A DNA stretch of 64,000 nt from Streptomyces glomeratus (lineage in GTDB: Bacteria > Actinomycetota > Actinomycetes > Streptomycetales > Streptomycetaceae), in assembly GCF_021462825.1 (NCBI RefSeq), contig NZ_JAKEEB010000008.1, forward strand, positions 186,001-250,000, read 5' to 3'. Positions within the stretch are counted from its first letter, which is position 1. Every line of letters starts with the position of its first letter. Of the stretch, positions 56,281 to 64,000 are shown in pieces. The translations under genes were made by a program, and so were the position numbers. The notes under the pieces were generated by a model, which did no database searches, was not told the DNA's origin, and saw only the letters and a program-made list of their open reading frames with translations.

Positions 56281-59235
56281 ATGAGACACAGAGCGAGATC
56301 GATCCTCGCCGTCGGCGCACTCCTGCTCGGCGGAGCGGGCCTCGCACCCATAGCCCAGGCACAGACAGGCAGTTCCCCGGACCCCGACCCGGACGAGGTC
56401 GGGGTCTACCGCGCCGACATCACCCGGAAGCAGATCCCGCTGCTCCTCCGGGCCGGACAGGACGGCCGGGAACTCGGACAGCAGGTCGCCGCGAACGGCC
56501 GGAGCGCCGTCGAGGTCTATCTCACCGGCCGGCAGGCCGCACAGCTCAGAAAGCAGGGCGTGACCCTCACCCAGCACACCCTTTCCGCCAAGGCGGAGCA
56601 GCGGGTGGAGGACGCCTCCCAGGGCGTGTTCCGCCCGTACAGCGGCAAGGGCGGCCTGGAGGAGGAGATCGTCGGGACCGCTCGGGCCCACCCCGGCCTG
56701 GCGAAGGTCGTCTCCATCGGCAGGACCGTACGCGGTCAGGACATCCTCGCCCTCAAACTGACCAGGAACGCGAGGACGTCCGAGGACGGCTCCAAGCCCT
56801 CCGTGCTCTACGTGTCCAACCAGCACGCGCGTGAGTGGATCACGACGGAGGCGACCCGCCGGCTGATGCACTACTTCCTGGACCACTACGCCACCGACAA
56901 GCGCATCAAGAAGATCGTCGACTCCACGGAACTGTGGTTCGTGCTCTCGGCCAACCCCGACGGCTACGACTACACCTTCAAGGACCCCAGCACGCGTCTG
57001 TGGCGCAAGAACCTGCGGGACGCCAACGGCGACGGCGTCATCGGCGTCGGCGACGGCGTCGACCTCAACCGCAACTTCGCCTACAAGTGGGGCTACGACG
57101 ACGAGGGTTCGTCCCCCAACCCCACCAGCCAGACCTACCGAGGACCGAGCCCCGAGTCCGAGCCCGAGACCCGGGCGCTGGACACCTTCGAGAAGCGCAT
57201 CGGGTTCACCTACGCCGTCAACTACCACTCCGCGGCCGAACTGCTCCTGTACGGAGTCGGCTGGCAGGTGGCCACGCCGACCCCGGACGACGTCCTCTAC
57301 AAGGCACTTGCCGGCACCCCGGACCACCCGGCCATCCCCGGATACCACTCCCAGGTCTCCTCGGAGCTGTACACCACGAACGGCGAGGCGGACGGCCATG
57401 CGTCCAACGTCAACGGCATGGCGATGTCCACCCCCGAGATGTCGACCTGCCAGACAGCGTCGGACAGCGACCCGGACGACGCCTGGAACGCGGCCGACTG
57501 CCGGTCGGTCTTCAACTTCCCCGACGACGAGAAGCTGATCGAGCGGGAATTCGAGAAGAACGTCCCGTTCGCGCTCTCCGTCGCGGAGACCGCCTCCCAC
57601 CCCGACCGGCCGTCCTCCTCGGTCGGTCTCGACGCACCGGACTTCACCCCGAACCCGTTCCCGACGTCGTACTCGCGCGGCGCGGACCAGGAGGTCTCGG
57701 TCGTCGTGCGCAAGTCCGTGCGCGACAAGGAGCTGAAGTACCGCGTCAACGGCGGCCGCGTCGAGGACCAGGCGCTCCGGCCGTGGCAGGGCGGTGAGAC
57801 CTACGGCGGCGGGGACAACCTCTACTTCGACGAGTACCGCGCCAAGGTCCGCGACGGCGAGCCCGGCGACAGGGTCGAGGTGTGGTTCACGGGCGAGACG
57901 AGGAGCGGCAGAAGGACCTCCAGCGAGCACTTCACCTACACCGTGGCCGAGCGGCCGAGGGCCAGCGTCCTCGTGGTCGCCGAGGAGGGCGCCAAGGCCA
58001 CGCAGGCCCGGACCTACGTCGACGCGCTGAAGGCGAGCGGCCGCAGAGCGCTCGTCTGGGACGTCGCCACCCAGGGCGCGCCCGACGCGCTCGGCGTGCT
58101 CGACCACTTCGCGACGGTCGTCCACTACACGGGGGCGGGCGCTCCGGGCAACGCCACCCAGCTCCAGCTGCGCGCCTTCCTCAACGAGGGCGGCAGGCTG
58201 ATCGAGGCGGGGGAGCAGGCCGGCGGCGCCGTCGACCTCGGTGACGGCACCCTCTCGGACGACTTCAGCCAGTACTACCTGGGCGCCTACTCGCGCACGT
58301 CGACTCCGGGGGCCACCGGCTTCACCGGATCCGGGCCGTTCGACGGCTTCACCGGGGCGCTGGGCGCGGCGCCCGGCAATCCGCTGGACGTCGCGGGCAC
58401 CTACGGCGTCACCTCCGACCAACTGCCCGCCGCCACCCATCCGCAGTTCAGGAGCGCCGGTGCGGGCCAGTTCGCCGGCACCGTCAACCCCTACGGGCCC
58501 TACACCGGCTCGTACATGGCGGCGGCCGTCCACACCGACGACGCGTACAAGCGGCTCACCCGCACCCTCGACCTCACCAAGGTGACCGCCGCGGACAAGC
58601 CCGCGCTGCGCACCCGGCTGCTGTGGGACACCGAACCGGGCTACGACCATGCCGTCGTCGAGATCCACACCGCCGGGGCCGACGACTGGACCACGCTGCC
58701 GGAGGCCGGGGGTGCCACGAGCGACGCCGCCCCGCAGGACTGCGGGGCCGGGTTCCTGGTGGGCGAGCACCCCTGGCTGCGGCACTACCTGACCGTGACG
58801 GGGGGAGGCTGCACCACGACCGGCACCACCGGCGCGTGGCACAGCTTCACGGGCGCCTCGCACGGCTGGCAGCAGGCGGACTTCGACCTCAGTGCGTACG
58901 CCGGGAAGACGGTCGAGGTGTCGCTCGGCTACATCACCGACCCGAGCAGCGGCGGCCGAGGCGTCCTCGCCGACGACGCCTCGCTCGTCGTCGGCGGCAC
59001 GGCCGCCGACACCGAGGGCTTCGAGACCTCCCTCGGCGCCTGGAGCGTGCCCGGACCGCCCGCGGGAAGTCCCGCCACTCTCAAGGACTGGGCGCGCACC
59101 GGTGCGCTGTTCCGTACCTATGGAGCGGTCACCACGGACCGCACCGTGCTGCTCGGTTTCGGTCTGGAACACCTGGCCTCGCCGGCCGACCGGACCGCGC
59201 TGATCGGCAAGGCACTCGTCGCGCTCGGCAGCTGA
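56281..59235 (+). CDS. Secreted M14 zinc carboxypeptidase
   Basis: The 984-residue exported peptidase begins with a signal peptide (RARSILAVGALLLGGAGLAP) and an N-terminal propeptide-like domain to about 120. The M14 catalytic domain (125-460) has zinc ligands in QHAREW (His182, Glu185) and NYHSA (His316), and the catalytic Glu387 in MSTPEMS. Residues 480-580 look like an Ig-type domain. A C-terminal half of about 400 residues, including ARASVLVVAEEGA and DWTTLPEAGG-type segments, resembles the immune-inhibitor/MAM-like region of other large Streptomyces peptidases. GGGGGG precedes the ATG. Confidence 0.9.
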   Translation: MRHRARSILAVGALLLGGAGLAPIAQAQTGSSPDPDPDEVGVYRADITRKQIPLLLRAGQDGRELGQQVAANGRSAVEVYLTGRQAAQLRKQGVTLTQHTLSAKAEQRVEDASQGVFRPYSGKGGLEEEIVGTARAHPGLAKVVSIGRTVRGQDILALKLTRNARTSEDGSKPSVLYVSNQHAREWITTEATRRLMHYFLDHYATDKRIKKIVDSTELWFVLSANPDGYDYTFKDPSTRLWRKNLRDANGDGVIGVGDGVDLNRNFAYKWGYDDEGSSPNPTSQTYRGPSPESEPETRALDTFEKRIGFTYAVNYHSAAELLLYGVGWQVATPTPDDVLYKALAGTPDHPAIPGYHSQVSSELYTTNGEADGHASNVNGMAMSTPEMSTCQTASDSDPDDAWNAADCRSVFNFPDDEKLIEREFEKNVPFALSVAETASHPDRPSSSVGLDAPDFTPNPFPTSYSRGADQEVSVVVRKSVRDKELKYRVNGGRVEDQALRPWQGGETYGGGDNLYFDEYRAKVRDGEPGDRVEVWFTGETRSGRRTSSEHFTYTVAERPRASVLVVAEEGAKATQARTYVDALKASGRRALVWDVATQGAPDALGVLDHFATVVHYTGAGAPGNATQLQLRAFLNEGGRLIEAGEQAGGAVDLGDGTLSDDFSQYYLGAYSRTSTPGATGFTGSGPFDGFTGALGAAPGNPLDVAGTYGVTSDQLPAATHPQFRSAGAGQFAGTVNPYGPYTGSYMAAAVHTDDAYKRLTRTLDLTKVTAADKPALRTRLLWDTEPGYDHAVVEIHTAGADDWTTLPEAGGATSDAAPQDCGAGFLVGEHPWLRHYLTVTGGGCTTTGTTGAWHSFTGASHGWQQADFDLSAYAGKTVEVSLGYITDPSSGGRGVLADDASLVVGGTAADTEGFETSLGAWSVPGPPAGSPATLKDWARTGALFRTYGAVTTDRTVLLGFGLEHLASPADRTALIGKALVALGS

Positions 59236-59302
59236 CCCCCTGTAGTCAACGGCAGTTGGTTCCGTGTCGCCGGAAGGGGTGGCGGAGGCTTCGGGGCAGG
59301 GC

Positions 59303-59332
59303 GGTCCGTACCCCTACTGGCGGGTACGGACC
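59303..59332 (+). terminator. Terminator after the carboxypeptidase gene
   Basis: An 11-bp perfect stem, GGTCCGTACCC with GGGTACGGACC, around an 8-nt loop. Confidence 0.8.
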
Positions 59333-59348
59333 ACACTGCCGCGTATGA

Positions 59349-60470
<1,122 letters not shown>

Positions 60471-60499
60471 TCGTCGAAAAAGGCACCTCGATGTGAGAA

Positions 60500-60539
60500 C
60501 AGGGCTCGGGCAGCGCACCGTCGCGCTGCCCGAGCCCTG
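60500..60539 (+). terminator. Strong terminator after gap
   Basis: A 17-bp perfect stem (60500-60516 with 60523-60539, core GGGCTCGGGCAGCGC) with a 6-nt loop, 30 bp after the gap stop. Confidence 0.92.
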
Positions 60540-60637
60540 ACTCACATGCGGCGAGCGGCCCCGCGTACGACGGGGCCCCTCGCGTGCAACTCGACCAGCC
60601 CTCGTACGATCAAGAGCCCTTCTCCAGGAGTCCCCCT

Positions 60638-61849
60638 ATGAAGACGATCGACGAACTTCTCGCCGAAGGCGTGGACGGCAAGCGGGTCTTCGTCCGCGCC
60701 GACCTGAACGTCCCGCTGGCCGACGGCCTCATCACCGACGACGGCCGCATCCGCGCCGTCCTGCCCACCGTCAAGGCCCTCGCCGAGGCGGGCGCCAAGG
60801 TGGTCGTGGCCTCGCATCTGGGCCGCCCCAAGGGCGCCCCGGACCCGGCGTTCTCCCTGCTGCCCGCCGCCGAGCGCCTCGGCGAACTGCTCGACGCGCC
60901 CGTGGCGTTCGCCCAGGACACCGTCGGCCCCGCCGCCCACGACGCGGTGAACGGCCTCCAGCCGGGCCAGGTCGCAGTCATCGAGAATCTGCGCTTCAAC
61001 CCCGGTGAGACCTCGAAGGACGACGCCGAGCGCGGTGAGTTCGCCGACCGGCTCGCCGCCCTCGCCGACGTGTACGTCGGTGACGGCTTCGGCGCGGTGC
61101 ACCGCAAGCACGCCTCCGTCTACGACCTCCCGGCCCGCCTGCCGCACTACGCCGGTTACCTCATCGCCACCGAGGTGGCGGTCCTGAAGAAGCTCACCGA
61201 GGACGTGCGGCGCCCGTACGTCGTCGCGCTGGGCGGCGCCAAGGTCTCCGACAAGCTGGCCGTGATCGACCAGTTGCTCGGCAAGGCCGACCGGCTTCTC
61301 ATCGGCGGCGGCATGGCCTACACCTTCCTCAAGGCCAAGGGCTACGAGGTCGGCATCTCCCTGCTGCAGGAAGACCAGATCCCGGCCGTCACCGAGTACA
61401 TCGAGCGTGCCGAGAAGACCGGCGTGGAGCTGCTCCTCCCGGTCGACGTGCTGGTGTCGCCGGAGTTCCCGGACCTGAAGACGAAGGCCCCGGCCAACCC
61501 CACCGTGGTCGCCGCGGACGCGATCCCCGCCGACCAGGAGGGCCTGGACATCGGTCCGGAGACCCGCAAGCTGTACGCTTCGAAGCTCGCCGACGCCGCC
61601 ACCGTCTTCTGGAACGGCCCCATGGGCGTCTTCGAGCACCCCGATTACGCCGAGGGCACCAAGGCGGTCGCCCAGGCCCTCGTCGACTGCCCGGGCTTCA
61701 CCGTGGTCGGAGGCGGCGACTCCGCCGCCGCCGTCCGCACCCTCGGCTTCGACGAGTCGGCATTCGGCCACATCTCGACCGGCGGTGGCGCCTCCCTCGA
61801 ATACCTCGAGGGCAAGACGCTCCCCGGCCTCGCCGCACTGGAGGACTGA
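60638..61849 (+). CDS. pgk: Phosphoglycerate kinase
   Basis: The 403-residue enzyme transfers phosphate from 1,3-bisphosphoglycerate to ADP. It shows RVFVRADLNVPL, ASHLGRPKG, ENLRFNPGE, the ADP-site VVALGGAKVSDKL with LIGGGMAYTFLKA, and FWNGPMGVFE plus GGGDSAAAVR. CAGGAG sits 7 bp from the ATG at MKTIDELL. It is followed by tpiA after 6 bp, so the two are co-transcribed. Confidence 0.98.
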   Translation: MKTIDELLAEGVDGKRVFVRADLNVPLADGLITDDGRIRAVLPTVKALAEAGAKVVVASHLGRPKGAPDPAFSLLPAAERLGELLDAPVAFAQDTVGPAAHDAVNGLQPGQVAVIENLRFNPGETSKDDAERGEFADRLAALADVYVGDGFGAVHRKHASVYDLPARLPHYAGYLIATEVAVLKKLTEDVRRPYVVALGGAKVSDKLAVIDQLLGKADRLLIGGGMAYTFLKAKGYEVGISLLQEDQIPAVTEYIERAEKTGVELLLPVDVLVSPEFPDLKTKAPANPTVVAADAIPADQEGLDIGPETRKLYASKLADAATVFWNGPMGVFEHPDYAEGTKAVAQALVDCPGFTVVGGGDSAAAVRTLGFDESAFGHISTGGGASLEYLEGKTLPGLAALED

Positions 61850-61855
61850 ACCTCG

Positions 61856-62632
61856 ATGAGCACCCGCACGCCGCTGATGGCGGGCAACTGGAAGATGAAC
61901 CTCAACCACCTCGAGGCCATCGCCCACGTCCAGAAGCTCGCCTTCGCCCTGGCCGACAAGGACTACGAGGCCGTCGAGGTCGCCGTCCTGCCGCCCTTCA
62001 CCGACCTGCGCTCCGTGCAGACACTGGTCGACGGCGACAAGCTCAAGATCAAGTACGGGGCCCAGGACGTCTCGGCCCACGACTCCGGCGCCTACACCGG
62101 CGAGATCGCGGGCCCGATGCTGGCCAAGCTGAAGTGCACGTACGTCGTGATCGGTCACTCCGAGCGCCGGCAGTACCACCACGAGACCGACGAGCTGGTG
62201 AACGCCAAGACCAAGGCCGCCTTCAAGCACGGTCTGACCCCGATCCTGTGCGTCGGCGAGGAGCTGGAGGTCCGCGAGGCGGGCAACCACGTCGGGCACA
62301 CGCTCACGCAGGTCGAGGGCGGTCTGAAGGACCTCCCGGCCGAGCAGGTCGAGTCCATCGTGATCGCCTACGAGCCCGTCTGGGCCATCGGCACCGGCAA
62401 GGTCTGCGGCGCCGACGACGCCCAGGAGGTCTGCACGGCGATTCGCGGCAAGATCGCCGAACTGTACTCGCAGGACGTGGCCGAGAAGGTCCGTATCCAG
62501 TACGGCGGCTCCGTGAAGTCGGGCAATGTGGCTGAAATCATGGCAAAGCCGGACATTGACGGTGCCCTGGTCGGCGGCGCCTCGCTGGACGTCGACGAGT
62601 TCGTCAAGATCGTCCGTTTCCGCGATCAGTGA
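61856..62632 (+). CDS. tpiA: Triosephosphate isomerase
   Basis: The 258-residue enzyme interconverts dihydroxyacetone phosphate and glyceraldehyde 3-phosphate. It has [16 protein letters not shown] with the substrate-binding Asn and Lys, the catalytic His in [13 protein letters not shown], and the catalytic Glu and mobile loop in [13 protein letters not shown], then YGGSVKSGN. The ATG lies 6 bp after the pgk stop. Second gene of the pgk-tpiA pair. Confidence 0.98.
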   Translation: MSTRTPLMAGNWKMNLNHLEAIAHVQKLAFALADKDYEAVEVAVLPPFTDLRSVQTLVDGDKLKIKYGAQDVSAHDSGAYTGEIAGPMLAKLKCTYVVIGHSERRQYHHETDELVNAKTKAAFKHGLTPILCVGEELEVREAGNHVGHTLTQVEGGLKDLPAEQVESIVIAYEPVWAIGTGKVCGADDAQEVCTAIRGKIAELYSQDVAEKVRIQYGGSVKSGNVAEIMAKPDIDGALVGGASLDVDEFVKIVRFRDQ

Positions 62633-62698
62633 TCGGCACCACGGAGGCGAACCGACCAGCCGTGAGTGTGCCCTAGGGGCGATCCGTCGTACCCTTGC

Positions 62699-62728
62699 GG
62701 GGGCATGGTGGCCATCCACCGTGCCCCC
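62699..62728 (+). terminator. Hairpin between tpiA and secG
   Basis: GGGGGCATGGTGG (62699-62711) pairs with CCACCGTGCCCCC (62716-62728) with one G-T pair and a 4-nt loop. It may end the tpiA message or attenuate read-through into secG. Confidence 0.75.
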
Positions 62729-62763
62729 GTCGTCCATCCGATTCCGAGGAAGTTGGTCCAGCC

Positions 62764-63000
62764 GTGGTTTTGGGGTTCTCGATCGCCCTGATCATCTTCA
62801 GCCTGCTGCTGATGCTGCTGGTGCTGATGCACAAGGGGAAGGGCGGCGGCCTCTCCGACATGTTCGGCGGCGGCATGCAGTCCTCCGTCGGCGGCTCGTC
62901 GGTCGCCGAGCGCAACCTCGACCGGATCACCATCGTGATCGGTCTCCTCTGGCTGGCGTGCATCGTGGTGCTCGGCATCCTGATGAAGGTCAAGGGCTAG
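62764..63000 (+). CDS. secG: Preprotein translocase subunit SecG
   Basis: The 78-residue membrane protein has two transmembrane helices: LGFSIALIIFSLLLMLLVLM at the N-terminus and ITIVIGLLWLACIVVLGILM at the C-terminus. They are joined by the Gly-rich loop MHKGKGGGLSDMFGGGMQSS, then AERNLDR. It assists SecYE-mediated export. The start is GTG, with GAGGAAG about 12 bp upstream. Position after tpiA is the conserved actinobacterial order. Confidence 0.95.
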   Translation: MVLGFSIALIIFSLLLMLLVLMHKGKGGGLSDMFGGGMQSSVGGSSVAERNLDRITIVIGLLWLACIVVLGILMKVKG

Positions 63001-63040
63001 CGCCGGTCGTCTTCGGCGGACCGCGCATAGAGCACGTAAC

Positions 63041-63085
63041 GCCCCATGTCCGGTACGTGTCTTCGGACGCGGCCTATCATGGGGC
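63041..63085 (+). terminator. Imperfect hairpin after secG
   Basis: GCCCCATG (63041-63048) and CATGGGGC (63078-63085) pair, with an inner GTCCG/CGGAC pair in the loop. It is a plausible secG terminator. Confidence 0.55.
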
Positions 63086-63116
63086 TTGCGTCTGGGGGCG
63101 GGGGTAACTCCCATCA

Positions 63117-63145
63117 CTGGACGCGCGTTGGGCCTTACGTAGACT
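63117..63145 (+). promoter_or_regulatory. rbpA promoter
   Basis: CTGGAC (63117-63122), a 17-bp spacer and TAGACT (63140-63145) fit the housekeeping sigma consensus. In S. coelicolor rbpA is also controlled by the thiol-stress sigma factor SigR. A GGGTAAC ... GTT pair about 18 bp apart (63102-63129) resembles a SigR promoter loosely, so dual control is possible. Confidence 0.45.
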
Positions 63146-63211
63146 GAGGCGCTCGCGGCGAAGCGAAACGCCGACTCGCTTCGCGGCACCATCACGCAGG
63201 GAGTTACGACC

Positions 63212-63547
63212 GTGGCAAGTGGCAACGCGATCCGAGGAAGCCGGGTCGGGGCGGGGCCGATGGGCGAGGCCGAGCGCGGCGAGTCCGCGCCGCGTCTGCG
63301 CGTCTCCTTCTGGTGCTCCAACGGGCACGAGACCCAGCCGAGCTTCGCCAGCGACGCGCAGGTTCCCGACACCTGGGACTGCCCGCGCTGCGGCTTTCCG
63401 GCCGGACAGGACCGGGACAACCCGCCGGACCCGCCGCGTACCGAGCCCTACAAGACGCACCTCGCCTATGTGCGGGAGCGGCGCAGCGACGCGGACGGCG
63501 AGGCGATCCTCGCCGAGGCGCTCGCCAAACTGCGGGGCGAAATCTAG
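63212..63547 (+). CDS. rbpA: RNA polymerase-binding protein RbpA
   Basis: The 111-residue protein has the N-terminal tail and core loop ASGNAIRGSRVGAGPMGEAE, the zinc-ribbon-like core (VSFWCSNGHETQPSFASDAQ, DTWDCPRCGFPAGQD with Cys residues) and the C-terminal sigma-interacting segment TEPYKTHLAYVRERRSDADG. RbpA binds the principal sigma factor and RNA polymerase and helps open complexes form. The start is GTG behind AGGGAG. It stands alone behind its own promoter. Confidence 0.97.
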   Translation: MASGNAIRGSRVGAGPMGEAERGESAPRLRVSFWCSNGHETQPSFASDAQVPDTWDCPRCGFPAGQDRDNPPDPPRTEPYKTHLAYVRERRSDADGEAILAEALAKLRGEI

Positions 63548-63628
63548 AAGTTCAGTCCGGCCGGACACCGTGCGGTGCCCGGCCGGAGCCGTTTTCCCCC
63601 GACCGGCGGCGGACCGCCTCCACCGCGA

Positions 63629-63651
63629 CTGTCAGTGGTGCCCTCTACGGT
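63629..63651 (+). promoter_or_regulatory. Promoter of the DNA-damage type before the MFS gene
   Basis: CTGTCAGTG (63629-63637), exactly 8 bp, then TACGGT (63646-63651), about 30 bp before the GTG of the MFS gene. Eight of nine -35-side positions match TTGTCRGTG. Confidence 0.6.
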
Positions 63652-63681
63652 TTGTGCATCGGCGAATCGTGAGGGGGAGAC

Positions 63682-64000
63682 GTGACGACGGTGGAGGTGA
63701 CGGGCGCGCGAGCGCCCGCCTGGCGCGGGGGATTCGGGCGGCTGTGGAGTGCCGCCGTGCTCTCCAGCTTCGGTGACGCCCTGCGCGGGGCCGCGCTGCC
63801 GCTGCTCGCCGTCGGATTGACGGACCGGCCGCTGCTCATCGCCTCGGTCACCGCCTGCGGCTATCTGCCCTGGATCGTCTTCGGGCTGCTCGGCGGGGCC
63901 GTCGCGGACCGCGTCGACCAGCGGCGCGCGATGTGGACGGTGGACGCGGTGCGCGGGGTGCTCGTCGGGTGCTTCGCCCTGGCCGTGGCGGCGGGTCACG
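63682..64000 (+). CDS. MFS transporter, 5' part only
   Basis: The window ends 106 codons into this gene. The visible part reads VTTVEVTGARAPAWRGGFGR, then LWSAAVLSSFGDALRGAALP, the first helix of an MFS exporter, and CGYLPWIVFGLLGGAVADRV followed by DQRRAMWTVDAVRG, the motif A loop (GxxADRxxRR type). This arrangement is that of MFS_3/enterobactin-exporter-like drug efflux proteins. GGGGGAG precedes the GTG. The substrate cannot be told from this fragment. Confidence 0.75.
   Translation, partial: MTTVEVTGARAPAWRGGFGRLWSAAVLSSFGDALRGAALPLLAVGLTDRPLLIASVTACGYLPWIVFGLLGGAVADRVDQRRAMWTVDAVRGVLVGCFALAVAAGH

Overview
The window is a piece of an actinobacterial chromosome, almost certainly Streptomyces. 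The evidence is very high GC with strong third-position GC bias, frequent GTG starts, many 4-nt GTGA/ATGA overlaps, an XRE/DUF5753-DUF397 regulator pair, a mycothiol-dependent-type enzyme, rbpA and whiA. The order rpsA ... uvrB ... uvrA ... uvrC-rapZ-yvcK-whiA ... gap-pgk-tpiA-secG-rbpA is the conserved core order I recall from the Streptomyces chromosome. I saw no prophage, insertion sequence, CRISPR array, tRNA or rRNA.

Layout. 0-8.2 kb: DUF4184 membrane protein, a secreted lytic transglycosylase, a DUF3068 membrane protein, the helicase HrpB and a methyltransferase without a visible normal start codon. 8.2-17.7 kb: rpsA with a good promoter and a strong terminator, PAC2 protein, coaE, TPR protein, acyltransferase, DoxX, S4 protein, family-5-like uracil-DNA glycosylase and a nucleotidyltransferase. 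17.7-21 kb: a divergent regulatory cluster (RsbW-like ATPase plus unknown partner against an XRE/DUF5753 regulator plus DUF397), with repeats between the two arms, followed by a methyltransferase pseudogene carrying two internal deletions. 21-31 kb: metabolic and housekeeping genes (orphan gltD, DUF2293, P-loop-less kinase-like protein, CBS protein, CorA, psuK-psuG, VOC protein, ogt, secreted phosphodiesterase). 31-40 kb: MHYT sensor, uvrB, then a Ter/metal group (TerD; a TerD protein fused to an apparently ATPase-dead FtsK-like domain; TerC behind a yybP-ykoY-type riboswitch; a ChaA-like antiporter). 40-51 kb: MHS transporter, aroQ, metallo-hydrolase, maleylpyruvate-isomerase-like enzyme, uvrA, LacI regulator plus sugar kinase, Rieske lipoprotein, XRE regulator. 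51-64 kb: uvrC-rapZ-yvcK-whiA, a large secreted carboxypeptidase, the glycolytic gap, pgk and tpiA, secG, rbpA and the start of an MFS gene.

The most interesting signal is regulatory. A bipartite promoter of the form TTGTCRGTG-N8-TANNNT, the RecA-independent DNA-damage promoter known from mycobacteria (PafBC) and from Streptomyces recA, occurs in front of uvrB, uvrA, ogt, terD and the final MFS gene, and in weaker form in front of uvrC and coaE, always with exactly 8 bp between the halves. This would put excision repair, alkyl repair, a Ter-type stress module and, through read-through from uvrC, the sporulation regulator WhiA under one DNA-damage signal. All names come from reading the sequence and from memory of the families. 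No search was run.
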